This document shows, piece by piece, positions 26,756-35,298 of a DNA stretch of 64,000 nt (position 1 is its first letter; each line of letters starts with the position of its first letter). The stretch is from Methanoprimaticola sp964550065. GTDB taxonomy: Archaea > Thermoplasmatota > Thermoplasmata > Methanomassiliicoccales > Methanomethylophilaceae. The stretch lies in the NCBI GenBank assembly GCA_964550065.1, contig CAZJWD010000001.1:186001-250000 (forward strand). Direction: 5' to 3'. The notes beneath the pieces were generated by a model that worked only from the letters and a program-made list of their open reading frames with translations, ran no database searches and was not told the origin of the DNA. Position numbers and translations under genes: made by a program.

Positions 26756-27442
26756 TCAGGATTGACCTCCGTCTTCAGAACCCTTCCTGTTCAGTCCGCG
26801 GTTCCTCATGAGCTCCTCGTGCCTTCCGGGGATCAGGAAGTCCGTGACCTTTCCGAGTTTCCTGATGTACAGGTTGGCTATGTTGCCCACCAGCAGGGCG
26901 CTGATGATGGTTCCCTCGCGGACCCCTCCCAAGGTTCCGAGGCCGACGTATCCGATGATGGCCGCGATGACCACCATGGTCATGTCCGATGTCACGCGAA
27001 CCCTGTTGTAGGGTTTGCGGACCTTCATGGTCAGGGCATAGGCGAATCCGTCTCCGGGGATGATGATCAGGTCCGCGACTATCTGTACGTATACTCCGAA
27101 CGCTAGTCCGATGCATCCGAATATGACGCAGGCCAGTCTTTCGATGTAGATCTCGGGGCTCAGGCTGTTGAACACCCACATCCCGAAATCTACGAAGTAG
27201 CCGAAGATGAACGAGACGACGACCTGACTGATGATATTGACCTTGTCTGTCTCACGTCCTTTGAGGAGCATCTGGAGACACACCAGGAGAAGACTGTAGA
27301 GTATGGTGAAGTTCCCGAGTGTGAGGGACGGGAAGACCATTGAAAGGCTGTACGGGATCGATGTTATCGGCGATGTTCCGAGGGACCCTTTGGTTATGGC
27401 TGAGATCCCAAGGGAGAGGATTAGCAATCCGCATAGGAACAC
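26756..27442 (-). CDS. YczE/YitT-like membrane protein (DUF6198-type)
   Basis: A 228-residue protein with five or six helices. The opening GTSPITSIPYSLS (about residue 23) and the central IIIPGDGFAYAL motif (about 127) are characteristic of the YczE/YyaS/YitT group of integral membrane proteins, whose function is unknown. The start is GTG at 27442; an in-frame stop lies just five codons upstream, so the N-terminus is fixed. It forms a two-gene unit with the marR gene. Confidence 0.78.
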   Translation of the reverse strand: MFLCGLLILSLGISAITKGSLGTSPITSIPYSLSMVFPSLTLGNFTILYSLLLVCLQMLLKGRETDKVNIISQVVVSFIFGYFVDFGMWVFNSLSPEIYIERLACVIFGCIGLAFGVYVQIVADLIIIPGDGFAYALTMKVRKPYNRVRVTSDMTMVVIAAIIGYVGLGTLGGVREGTIISALLVGNIANLYIRKLGKVTDFLIPGRHEELMRNRGLNRKGSEDGGQS

Positions 27443-27498
27443 TGCGTAGCGTCTTATTATGCCGTGTTTGGACTCCGTGTTCTGCGCCTCTGGAGGAA

Positions 27499-27518
27499 AA
27501 ATACAACATATTGTATTT
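27499..27518. promoter_or_regulatory. AAATACAA-CATA-TTGTATTT palindrome
   Basis: Perfect 8-bp arms around a 4-bp centre, 57 bp upstream of the yczE-like/marR unit and partly AT-rich like a TATA box. The arrangement suggests an operator for the MarR protein encoded in the same unit. Confidence 0.55.
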
Positions 27519-27548
27519 CAAAGTTGGCAAACCCGTGACGGGGACGTC

Positions 27549-28331
27549 TCATCCACGGATGGAGAACACGGCATCGGCGATCTCGCCGATCTCCGCCGGA
27601 CGCAGATGCTCTATGCGCTCGTCCAGATAGGGGACGTCGTCGCCTGGCCTTACCATGCCTGCGGCTTTCAGGGCGGTCCCGATCTTCTTTCTGCGGTGGT
27701 TGAACGCCACCTCGGTCACTTTGAAGAATGTCTTCTCATCCAGAACATCGAAGGGAGCTTTGCGGGGCGTGATTCTAACCAGGGCGGAATCCACCTTGGG
27801 GCGGGGATTGAATCTGGAGGCCGGTACGGTCTCCATGATTTCGCAGTCCGCACGGTAGAACAGGTTGACGGTCAGTCTGGAGTAGTCCGGACTTCCGACA
27901 TCGGCGACCATCCTGTCCGCGAACTCCTTCTGGACCATGACGACCGCGGACCTGAACTCGTGGTCGAGCAGTTTGAATATTATCGGCGTGGAGACGCTGT
28001 ACGGCAGGTTGCTGACGAAAACGTCGAAAGGGGGGAACGGCACTTTGACAGCATCGCCGTGTACCAGAGTCAGTCTGTCTGAGAAGTTGTTCCCGATGTA
28101 TTCGGCAAGTATGTCATCCAGCTCTATGCATGTCAGGGTGCACGGAAGGTCTAGGATCCTCTCGGTGAGGATGCCCAGGCCCGGACCGACTTCGAGCACG
28201 CGGTCCCCCTGAGATATGTTGGCATAGGATATGTGGCGGTCCGCCACCCTTCCATCTATGAGAAAGTTCTGCCCCTTGCTCTTCTTGGGGATGATGCCGG
28301 TCTCGGCGATGAGCCGTCCTGTGTCGGTCAT
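27549..28331 (-). CDS. ksgA: 16S rRNA dimethyladenosine transferase (KsgA/Dim1)
   Basis: A 260-residue SAM-dependent methyltransferase that dimethylates two adjacent adenosines in helix 45 of 16S rRNA. SAM motif I is VLEVGPGLGILTERIL (about residue 45), the catalytic NLPY is at about 109 (VSNLPYSVSTP), and QNFLID lies near the start. The start overlaps the DUF655 stop as ATGA. It is the last gene of the large translation operon coming from 32.4 kb. Confidence 0.95.
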   Translation of the reverse strand: MTDTGRLIAETGIIPKKSKGQNFLIDGRVADRHISYANISQGDRVLEVGPGLGILTERILDLPCTLTCIELDDILAEYIGNNFSDRLTLVHGDAVKVPFPPFDVFVSNLPYSVSTPIIFKLLDHEFRSAVVMVQKEFADRMVADVGSPDYSRLTVNLFYRADCEIMETVPASRFNPRPKVDSALVRITPRKAPFDVLDEKTFFKVTEVAFNHRRKKIGTALKAAGMVRPGDDVPYLDERIEHLRPAEIGEIADAVFSIRG

Positions 28332-28879
28332 CTCGATACGAAGAGGTAGCGCTTCCTCTCGGGGTCGGAGACTTCGAGCATGATGCGAGCCACGATGAGC
28401 TTCTCGGGGTTCTTGATGCCGGTTCTCTCGGAGAGGTCGGCGAAATCCTTGAAGTTGCCTTCTTTCCTCTTCTCGAGGATGGCGGTCATGGATTTCTTCC
28501 CCAGTCCGGGGAGTTCCTCCAGCATGTGCTTGCGCATGCTGATTCCCTCCGCCTCGTTGAAGAACCTGATGAACCGGTCCTGTCTCGCCATCACTATGTC
28601 TGTGATCGCGTACTCGAGCTCAGCGGCCGCGTTATTCGTCAGCTCGCTGTAGTTGATGCGCCTTTTGATGTGGTCTATGACGTCGCGTTTGACCGTGGGG
28701 GTGTCCTTTCCGATGTACGTCCTGACACCGATCGTGATCTGCGCTCCCGCTTTAGGGACCAGTTCGAAAAGCTTGAACTCCTCTTCTCCGATTGCGTAGC
28801 ATATGGGCGGGGCCTTCTTGCCGAAGTTGCCTCCGGTACCTTGTGCCAAGTAATCTAGGATGTATGCGTAGTCTTCCAT
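28328..28879 (-). CDS. DUF655 family protein (helix-hairpin-helix)
   Basis: A 183-residue archaeal protein of COG1491. The N-terminal half is an OB-like beta domain and the C-terminal half carries a helix-hairpin-helix motif (LEELPGLGKKSMTAILEKRK, about residues 117-136), implying nucleic-acid binding. Its place between rpo4 and ksgA is conserved across euryarchaea, which suggests a role in RNA metabolism or ribosome biogenesis, but no activity is established. Confidence 0.9.
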   Translation of the reverse strand: MEDYAYILDYLAQGTGGNFGKKAPPICYAIGEEEFKLFELVPKAGAQITIGVRTYIGKDTPTVKRDVIDHIKRRINYSELTNNAAAELEYAITDIVMARQDRFIRFFNEAEGISMRKHMLEELPGLGKKSMTAILEKRKEGNFKDFADLSERTGIKNPEKLIVARIMLEVSDPERKRYLFVSR

Positions 28880-28891
28880 CGGGATCCCTCC

Positions 28892-29218
28892 TCAGAGGTG
28901 TTTCGCGACGATGTCGAGGATTTCCTGGATCTCGGAGTTCTCGAGGGTGACTCTCTCTTTGGAGAAAATTGCGCGGACGTCCTCCGGGTATTTCGGGAGG
29001 AGGTCCGCGATTTTGCAGGCGACGGCGTCCGTGACGAAGTCGAACTTCTTCACGTTTTCTATAATCGCGTTCGCCTGTTCGAGGGAGATGCTGCAGACGG
29101 TCTGAGCATGCTCGAGAGTGTGCTTCTGCGAGGTAAGCATGGCCTCCGGCCCTCTCTTCTCCGCTTCTGCTGCGAGGAGATCCCTCACTTCCGCCAACGT
29201 CACGTAGCGCTCAGACAT
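28892..29218 (-). CDS. rpo4: DNA-directed RNA polymerase subunit Rpo4 (RpoF)
   Basis: A 108-residue homologue of eukaryotic Rpb4 with the family's helical HRDC-like fold: VTLAEVRDLLAAEAEKRG at the N-terminus and a conserved KYPEDVRAIFSKERVTLE segment near residue 75. It pairs with Rpo7 in the RNA polymerase stalk. It lies between rpl21e and DUF655, the standard archaeal order. Confidence 0.94.
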   Translation of the reverse strand: MSERYVTLAEVRDLLAAEAEKRGPEAMLTSQKHTLEHAQTVCSISLEQANAIIENVKKFDFVTDAVACKIADLLPKYPEDVRAIFSKERVTLENSEIQEILDIVAKHL

Positions 29219-29231
29219 GTCCGTTCACCTT

Positions 29232-29525
29232 TCAGTTTACGTTCCTGACGAGGTGCTCGGGACGGGCAACGACGATCTTGGTCTTGTTTCCGTCTTTGAC
29301 GCTGACCTCGTAGGCGCAGCCCCTTGCTCCGATGACGACTCCGGTGAGTCCGTGGAACCTGGAGAAGGGCATACCCTTGTGGATGCTGGGGTCGATGATG
29401 ATGTTGACCTTCTCTCCGGCCTCGAAAGTCTGAAGTCCCTTGGTGATGGGGGACAGTCCGCGTGCCCTTACTTTCTTCTTCAGGACGTTGCGGGTTTTTG
29501 TCCTTGTTCCTCTGGATCTCTGCAT
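29232..29525 (-). CDS. rpl21e: 50S ribosomal protein L21e
   Basis: A 97-residue archaeal/eukaryal ribosomal protein of normal length. The SRGTRTKTRNVLKKKVR start and the GEKVNIIIDPSIHKGMP core are diagnostic. It sits 6 bp after pus10 and 13 bp before rpo4 within the operon. Confidence 0.97.
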   Translation of the reverse strand: MQRSRGTRTKTRNVLKKKVRARGLSPITKGLQTFEAGEKVNIIIDPSIHKGMPFSRFHGLTGVVIGARGCAYEVSVKDGNKTKIVVARPEHLVRNVN

Positions 29526-29534
29526 TTTAATCCC

Positions 29535-30758
29535 TCATGGTTCGTGATAGTTGATTGCCAGTACGTCAAGGGTCTCGACTTTGCACTGCACCCCCAGCCT
29601 CTCTGAGAAGCTCGGTGTGCTGCGTCCGTCGTCACCGGACACGAATTCCTTCACATAGGTGCCCGAATCGGTCTCGAGTTCGAGATCGAACGAGTCCTCG
29701 GTTATCGCGTCCGCCTTGATCCAGTGGATCTTCCTCTTTCTCACAAGGTCGGCCCTTCTGTGCTCGACCCTGCGTGGAGTCCTCTGATCTATACCAGCGT
29801 TCTCGAACGATAAGGCAACCTCAACTACTGCCTCTTTATTAACCTTGCTATCAGCTAACACGTGCACGCGATAGACTTTGTCGGATGCGGCTTCCTTGTA
29901 TCTCTCCACCGCCTCCCTCTGGACGAAGTGCAGGTCGCCGAAGGCGGCCAGGTCGTTGTCGGACCTTCTCTTGAGCTCGTCCAGGTCTATGTTCCTGACT
30001 CTGGGGCTGCTGATCTCCAGCACGAAGGGTCTCCCATCTCCGAGCATGCGGGCGTCGATGTCCTCGCGGCCCATGCCGTGGAAGAAGTGCTCCTGTCCGC
30101 CGGTCATCTCCAGGGCGACGTCCCCGATGATCTCCTGCACGGAGGTCTCGTACATCTTCCCCTTCCCATGGCAGTGGTCGCAACCCTTCCCATGGCAGAC
30201 CCTGCAGGGCCAGATGGTCTGGGGGATCTCGCGGCTGTACTTGTTGTAGCGTCCCGCGATGAACACGGGGGCGATGTCCACGGACACGTCCGCGAAGCGG
30301 GTGTCCACGCAGGCCACGACCTGGGGGTTCTTGAATTCGACCGGGCGGTGGATCTTCGGAAGCGCGATCTTGCCGATCTCCCTGTTGAGCTCGGCTTTGA
30401 TGGGTTCCGGGCTCTCCAGTCCGTACTCTTCCCAGATCTCCTTCTCTTTCTTGACTATCTCCGGTTCGACCCTGGTGCCGATCAGGAAGTTGTCGGATTC
30501 GATGGGGTTGATGCTCTCGGCCGCAGCGTCGGCGAACCTCTCCAGGAGATCGAACACGTTCTCGCACAGCGGGCAGAATTCCTCCGCCGGGGCATCGATG
30601 CCGTCCTCCTCCAGGGCTTCGCGTATCATGCGGCCTCTGAGGTCGTTCGTCATGCCGGTGCCGATCTTTCCGAACATGCGTCCCAGGCAGTGGTCGCACA
30701 AACCGGTCTTGGCCAGGGCCTCCGCCTTGTCGTAGTTCTCGTGAATCCATTCCTCCAT
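29535..30758 (-). CDS. pus10: tRNA pseudouridine synthase Pus10
   Basis: A 407-residue protein that makes pseudouridine 54 and 55 in archaeal tRNA. The N-terminal THUMP-like region carries a zinc-binding cysteine set: CDHCLGRMFG (about residue 21) and CPLCENV (about 62). The catalytic domain contains the family's RMLGDGRPFVLEI block near 235-250. A second CRVCHGKGCDHCHGKG cluster (about 191-206) is a DnaJ-like extra zinc motif. It is part of the aIF1A-to-ksgA operon. Confidence 0.94.
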   Translation of the reverse strand: MEEWIHENYDKAEALAKTGLCDHCLGRMFGKIGTGMTNDLRGRMIREALEEDGIDAPAEEFCPLCENVFDLLERFADAAAESINPIESDNFLIGTRVEPEIVKKEKEIWEEYGLESPEPIKAELNREIGKIALPKIHRPVEFKNPQVVACVDTRFADVSVDIAPVFIAGRYNKYSREIPQTIWPCRVCHGKGCDHCHGKGKMYETSVQEIIGDVALEMTGGQEHFFHGMGREDIDARMLGDGRPFVLEISSPRVRNIDLDELKRRSDNDLAAFGDLHFVQREAVERYKEAASDKVYRVHVLADSKVNKEAVVEVALSFENAGIDQRTPRRVEHRRADLVRKRKIHWIKADAITEDSFDLELETDSGTYVKEFVSGDDGRSTPSFSERLGVQCKVETLDVLAINYHEP

Positions 30759-30767
30759 GGGCCCACC

Positions 30768-31316
30768 TCACAGGTCGAATCCCATCTCGGCTATCCTGAG
30801 CCTCGGACGCTGGCTCTCGAGATAATGATACACGGTCGCGTGTTCGCTTCCCTGGACTATGAGTTCCACGGCATGCTTCGCAACCGGGAGGGCGATGGAG
30901 TCCCCTATGAGCGCGACGGTGTTGCCGTAGATCACCATGTCGCACTTGGTCAGCTCCTCGATGATCCTCCTGGTCTTGCCGTCCTTGCCGATGAGCCTTC
31001 CCCTGACGCGGGTGACCTGGCTGCTCCTGTCTCCGACGGCCTCCTTGATGTCGACTATCTCCAGGTATTCGTCGTCGTCGAACAGCCTCATGGCCTTGTC
31101 GGGGTTGAATCCCCTTCCCACGGCCTTTATGACATCCATGATCTTCAGCGCCATGGTGGGGTCCTCCAGTTCCACGTCGTCATGGATGATGACCTCCCCT
31201 TCCTCGGTGTCTATGTCCAGTTTGATCCCGGATATGCTCTGGAGGGTCTTCTTGGTCTCCCCGTTCTTCCCGATGAGGGTTCCGACCCTGTCAGCGGGCA
31301 CTCTGATTGATCTCAT
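30768..31316 (-). CDS. Pno1/Dim2-like KH-domain RNA-processing protein
   Basis: A 182-residue protein with two KH domains. The GxxG loops are IGKNGETKK (about residue 15) and IGKDGKTRR (about 109). Eukaryotic Pno1 (Dim2) helps place the Dim1 methylase and Nob1 nuclease on pre-18S rRNA; the archaeal protein is thought to act likewise. It overlaps rio1 by 4 bp, and ksgA (Dim1) is in the same operon, which fits a joint role in small-subunit maturation. Confidence 0.93.
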   Translation of the reverse strand: MRSIRVPADRVGTLIGKNGETKKTLQSISGIKLDIDTEEGEVIIHDDVELEDPTMALKIMDVIKAVGRGFNPDKAMRLFDDDEYLEIVDIKEAVGDRSSQVTRVRGRLIGKDGKTRRIIEELTKCDMVIYGNTVALIGDSIALPVAKHAVELIVQGSEHATVYHYLESQRPRLRIAEMGFDL

Positions 31317-32113
31317 TCCTCGTCATCCTCCTCTTCGTCGTCTTTGCCGTTCACGGCCTCATCGAAGATAACGTCGTCGTCGATGATGTCCGCATCCCTC
31401 TTCTTGAAGAACGCGTTGATGTTTCTGATGTCCCTCGCAAGGAGCTCCTTGGAGTTGTAATGGTCTGCTGTCATAGCCTGGCCGACATCGATCATTATCG
31501 GTTGACCTTCCCACATCAGGATGTTGTACTCGCTCAGGTCGCCGTGGACCAGATGTGCATCCTTCCAGCCGTCGATTATGAACGATACGACCTCATCGTA
31601 GACCTCCGTCGGGTCGTCCAGCGGGACATCCCTGAGCTGGGGTGCCGGGCCGTTCTCGTCTCCGATGTACTCCATCAGAAGGCAGTTCTGGGCGAAGGTT
31701 ATGGGTTCCGGGACTGGGATGTCCGCTTCGGAGTACCTCATGAGGTTCCTGAACTCCTTGTTGACCCAGGCGTAGATCATCTTCCATCTGTTCCCGGTGA
31801 CCCCTCTGAACCTGGGGTCGCCCTCGACGTACTTCGACACCCTCTTGAACGTGGATGTGGAGGTACGGAAGATCTTGATGGCCAGGGGGTCGCCGTCCTC
31901 ATCGGTGGCGTAGAAGACGTTCCCCTCCTTCCCTGTGGAGATGGGATAGTGAATCTGATCGATGTACCCCGAGGTCATCAGGTCGTAAATCGTGAGAAGG
32001 GTCTTCCTGTCGAAGACCTCCGCATCGGTCTGTCTCTCGTCGCCGGTGCGGTTGGTTTTCAGGGCGTCCACATGCCTCTCGAGGTATGCGTACGCCTCCT
32101 CATAGGAGGACAT
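31313..32113 (-). CDS. rio1: RIO1-type serine protein kinase/ATPase
   Basis: A 266-residue atypical kinase. The nucleotide loop is STGKEGNVFYA (about 59-69, the Rio1 signature), the catalytic loop HGDLSEYN lies near 193, and the metal-binding IDVGQ near 208. The acidic tail (DDEEEDDEE) is typical. Rio1 acts late in 40S/30S maturation. It follows aIF1A by 13 bp and is translationally coupled to pno1. Confidence 0.95.
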   Translation of the reverse strand: MSSYEEAYAYLERHVDALKTNRTGDERQTDAEVFDRKTLLTIYDLMTSGYIDQIHYPISTGKEGNVFYATDEDGDPLAIKIFRTSTSTFKRVSKYVEGDPRFRGVTGNRWKMIYAWVNKEFRNLMRYSEADIPVPEPITFAQNCLLMEYIGDENGPAPQLRDVPLDDPTEVYDEVVSFIIDGWKDAHLVHGDLSEYNILMWEGQPIMIDVGQAMTADHYNSKELLARDIRNINAFFKKRDADIIDDDVIFDEAVNGKDDEEEDDEE

Positions 32114-32126
32114 GCGACTCCCTTCT

Positions 32127-32456
32127 TCAGAAAATGTCCAGGTTCTTCGGGACCTTTCCCCTCCTGCTGAGGTTCACGGCCTGAGTCTTGGTGTACCTGA
32201 ACTTTACGTCGCATTTGTCCGGCTGGAAGTCCCAGACGGAGATGATCAGGAGGTCCCCCTCTCTGATCCACATTCTCTTCTTTATCTTACCCGGGATGCG
32301 GCCAACGCGGGACACTCCGTCCTCGCACATTACCTTGATCTTGGAAGCTCCGAGCAGCTGGTCCGCTATTCCGAACATCTCTGCTTCCTTAATGTTGGGC
32401 AGACGTATGCGAGTCACGTCCTCATCCGGGCTTTCAAGCGGTGCATTGTCAGCCAT
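32127..32456 (-). CDS. Translation initiation factor aIF1A
   Basis: A 109-residue OB-fold protein. The start at 32456 (MADNAPLESPDEDVTRIRLPN) fits the family; the frame is open 28 codons further upstream but those residues are unrelated. Core motifs are MCEDGVSRVGRIPGKIKKR and WIREGDLLIIS. It occupies the A site of the small subunit during initiation. It is the first gene of the operon; its start has only a weak ribosome binding sequence, so a short leader or leaderless transcript is possible. Confidence 0.95.
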   Translation of the reverse strand: MADNAPLESPDEDVTRIRLPNIKEAEMFGIADQLLGASKIKVMCEDGVSRVGRIPGKIKKRMWIREGDLLIISVWDFQPDKCDVKFRYTKTQAVNLSRRGKVPKNLDIF

Positions 32457-32623
32457 GATTTCCACTACCAAGGGGGTGCCATGCAGGGATTCTTTATAAA
32501 ATGTTTTGGAAACGCGGCCTGTATCGGGCCTCGGATGCATCAGTCAACAGGTTTGTGAGGGTATGCCGGAGACAAAAAACCCACAATAACCATTATAAAC
32601 AGGCGCGTAATGGGCATCGTTAA

Positions 32624-32699
32624 GCTCTGGTAGTGTAGCGGCCAATCATTCGGCCCTTTCGAGGCCGACACTCGGGTTCGAATCCCGACCAGAGCACCA
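32624..32699 (+). tRNA. tRNA-Glu (anticodon TTC)
   Basis: GCTCTGG pairs with CCAGAGC; the anticodon arm CGGCC-CTTTCGA-GGCCG carries TTC. The T-arm is TCGGG-TTCGAAT-CCCGA. CCA is encoded (32697-32699). A TATA-like CATTATAAAC lies about 25-33 bp upstream (32591-32600). Confidence 0.96.
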
Positions 32700-32718
32700 T
32701 ACCCTGGTTTTGATTCAT

Positions 32719-33837
32719 TCACTGTCCGAGAAGTTTCTTCCTGAAGGCTGCGCTCTTCTCGGCCACGTCGTCCACGTTCTTCCTGTCGACCACATAGACC
32801 TCGGGAAGTTTCCGGGGGTGGGCGTCCAGCATCCTCTGGACCACATGTTCGTCGGGGAACTCGGCGGATCTGATGTATTTGCGGTCCCAGTTGTTGGCAA
32901 GCTCCAGCATGGCCTCCAGACCGCGGTTGTAGAACTGTTCCGTGAACACCGCACCCACCGTGGCATCCCTGGACATGATCGCGATGTTGGATCCTCTGAC
33001 GGCGAAATCGGTCCCGTTGAACGAGACCGACACACCTCCGCTGTCTCTGACCAGGTCCATGGCCTGGTAGTCTGTGTTCTCCCCTCCCAGGTACATGGTG
33101 GAGTCCAGGTCTATGTTGGACTGGCGTCTGATCTCCAGCAGCTGGTACGCTTTCTTATGGGAGTTCACCACGGTCGCCGATTCCATCAGCGTCATGGCGT
33201 TGAGTTCGGGGATGCGGTCCTGGAGTATCCCGTCCATGGTTTTGATGATCTTCACATCCAGTTCGTCCACTTCCATCGGGACGTTCAGGGCGTACTCGGT
33301 CTTGGGTATGCGGAGCGCCGTGATCTCCTCGCACATCTCCCTGAGCTTCCTGCCCTCAGCCCTTCCGAACATCGTCCCGTCCAGTTCCACCGATGAGCAG
33401 CATGTGCTGTAAAGGGGCGACCCAAGGGCATCCGAGATCTCCATCATGCCGTGTTCGAGCACAGATGTCGTGACGAATGTGGGCATGAGGTTGGAGATGT
33501 ACCTGATGGCCTCTCCCGCCCCGGGCATGAGTCTCAGGTCCTCCCTGGAGAATCTGTTCACGAGGTGGTCTGTGGCTCCATGGGCCTTCAGGAACGGGAT
33601 GGCCCATTTCATGGCGCTTCCCGCCGTAGACCCTTCCCTTCCGAGAACATACGCGGTGAGCTCGTCGTATCTCACCAGAACGTCGTAGAAGTGTGCGCCG
33701 TTGCGGATGAACCTGTTGCAGAGGTCGCGCATGTAGTTGTTCTCGGTCAGGAACCCGCGGCATCCGCAGACGAATATCCTATCCGGGAAAAGCCCTATCT
33801 CCTCAGCCGGATCGAACTCCCCAGGCATGTCGATCAC
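32719..33837 (-). CDS. HAD-like archaeal protein (COG4030, EhaR-related)
   Basis: A 372-residue protein matching COG4030, a HAD-superfamily-like archaeal group that includes the protein named EhaR in hydrogenotrophic methanogens. The C-terminal part has VSVSFNGTDFAVRGSNIAIMS followed by VGAVFTEQFY, the most recognisable block. The activity is unknown. The start is GTG 33837, overlapping the formyltransferase stop as GTGA, with ATG 33828 as an alternative. No Eha operon is present, so the EhaR name should not be read as function. Confidence 0.7.
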   Translation of the reverse strand: MIDMPGEFDPAEEIGLFPDRIFVCGCRGFLTENNYMRDLCNRFIRNGAHFYDVLVRYDELTAYVLGREGSTAGSAMKWAIPFLKAHGATDHLVNRFSREDLRLMPGAGEAIRYISNLMPTFVTTSVLEHGMMEISDALGSPLYSTCCSSVELDGTMFGRAEGRKLREMCEEITALRIPKTEYALNVPMEVDELDVKIIKTMDGILQDRIPELNAMTLMESATVVNSHKKAYQLLEIRRQSNIDLDSTMYLGGENTDYQAMDLVRDSGGVSVSFNGTDFAVRGSNIAIMSRDATVGAVFTEQFYNRGLEAMLELANNWDRKYIRSAEFPDEHVVQRMLDAHPRKLPEVYVVDRKNVDDVAEKSAAFRKKLLGQ

Positions 33838-34655
33838 TCCAGTTGGGAATCCACCTGTTCGGACAGGTCGTACGGTCCGTCGAGGCGGGTCTCGCCTGCG
33901 TACAGCGTCTTGTTATTCATTCTGACGGTCCCTTCGGCGAAGGCACCGACGGTGGCGACGATCAGCGGAAGTTCGCGCTTGGCCCCATCCTCCCTGATCT
34001 TCTTGAAGAGGGGTTCATCCTTCCCTTCTTCCGATTTGATCTGCTCGAGGGTGCGGGTCTTGAGTTTCTCGTGCATCTGGTCCCACAGGGCGTCGTATTC
34101 CCCGCCCCTTATCGGGAACCCGCAGTACGTCACTGCGGCTCCGCGGTCCCACTCCTCGGTGCAGATGTGCATCATAGCGCCCTGTGAATCGGCTTCTTCG
34201 GATATGAGTTGCCAGATGACCTCCTGCCATGTTCCCTTGGGGCCGTCGGGTAGGGCGGGGTGGAGGTTCAGCATATCGTACTCCCTGCAGGTCTCATCAT
34301 CCATCCAGAGCATGTAACCTGCGAGTATGCCGAGGTCGAACTGGTACTCCGATGTCCTCCTCCTGAGTTCCTTACCGTATTCATTCCTCCATGCGACCTC
34401 ATCGCTGTCGTGCAGTTCGGGCATGAACTTCTTCCAGGAAAGCGTGACCAGCGGAATCCCGTAGCCTTCGACCATGTCGAAGAATATCTGTCTCTGATCC
34501 CTGTTCGGATTGGTCTCCTCATCGTTGTCCCAGTTGCAGAAGACGAACGCAATATCGATGTCCAGGTCGCCCTGCTCCTTCCTGTCCATGACAGCTTTTA
34601 GCAGGTTACGGGACCCAGGCCCTCTTCCGGTGGAGAACCATCCTAGTCTGAGCAT
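33834..34655 (-). CDS. Formyltransferase-fold protein (PurN-like)
   Basis: A 273-residue protein of the formyltransferase superfamily. The N-terminal LGWFSTGRGPGSRNLL resembles the folate-binding opening of GAR transformylase. The catalytic-site region is LNLHPALPDGPKGTWQEVIW (about 148-167), corresponding to the NxHP..PxxxG motif of PurN. It is longer than PurN (about 200) with an unusual C-terminal 80 residues. It is coupled to the COG4030 gene, and I infer a shared but unknown pathway. Purine synthesis is possible but unproven. Confidence 0.72.
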   Translation of the reverse strand: MLRLGWFSTGRGPGSRNLLKAVMDRKEQGDLDIDIAFVFCNWDNDEETNPNRDQRQIFFDMVEGYGIPLVTLSWKKFMPELHDSDEVAWRNEYGKELRRRTSEYQFDLGILAGYMLWMDDETCREYDMLNLHPALPDGPKGTWQEVIWQLISEEADSQGAMMHICTEEWDRGAAVTYCGFPIRGGEYDALWDQMHEKLKTRTLEQIKSEEGKDEPLFKKIREDGAKRELPLIVATVGAFAEGTVRMNNKTLYAGETRLDGPYDLSEQVDSQLE

Positions 34656-34720
34656 GGAAAACGCTAACGGCTTGCCCTATAATTAGGATACGCATGGGAA
34701 TAACCGGGTCAGGAAGGGCG

Positions 34721-35128
34721 TCAGACGTCGAATATCACGGTGACGGACGGCGTGTTCCTGTCGATCTCCATCATGTGGTATGTGACGGCCTTGACTTCGG
34801 ACCTTATTCTGTGGCGGGAACGGTCCAGTGTCTCGCCTTTGGCTTTGCATACCACGTCGTCTCCGTCGAACGACACCTCGAACTCCTTCAGGATCAGGTT
34901 GTCGCAATCCTCTATGAACAGCATTTCAGACAGGAATGAGTACAGCCTGTCCTCCTCGTCGATCCCGGAGGCCCTGATCTCTGTCTCTTCCCCGGTTCCG
35001 ATCCCGGAGAGGTCGACGGTCTGGTCGAACAGGGCGTACGCTGCGTTGGCGAAGCATTCCTCCAGAGTCTCTCCGAACGCTCTCACCATCAGATCCGCGG
35101 TATGGTCGACGAGGATGTATCTCTCCAT
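34721..35128 (-). CDS. Archease
   Basis: A 135-residue protein of the archease family, which activates the tRNA-splicing ligase RtcB by promoting guanylylation and widening NTP use. The VDHTADLMVRAFG opening and the C-terminal VKAVTYHMMEI segment contain the conserved metal-binding Asp and His positions. rtcB is not in the window. A TATA-like CCTATAATTA (34677-34686) lies downstream of this gene and cannot serve it; its own promoter is probably at about 35150-35160. Confidence 0.93.
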   Translation of the reverse strand: MERYILVDHTADLMVRAFGETLEECFANAAYALFDQTVDLSGIGTGEETEIRASGIDEEDRLYSFLSEMLFIEDCDNLILKEFEVSFDGDDVVCKAKGETLDRSRHRIRSEVKAVTYHMMEIDRNTPSVTVIFDV

Positions 35129-35298
35129 GGACGGGGGATGGTCACAGGCATTATTGATTTTCGTTAGCGATGAGGCATGATCACGGAACAGACAACGTCA
35201 AATCGTCTCACAATCGGAAACCATCTGCATCGGCAATCCCTGTTTTGAGTAACGGTTGTGCGGCGAACAGATGAAATCCGAGATGTCCATTCCGCCCT

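Noticed and set aside
29862..31310. 482-codon frame antisense to pus10 and pno1
   Set aside because: Both opposite genes are unmistakable; the frame spans their boundary without its own promoter or domain.
32719..33837. Naming the COG4030 protein a hydrogenase subunit
   Set aside because: No other eha gene is present and the family has no shown hydrogenase function.
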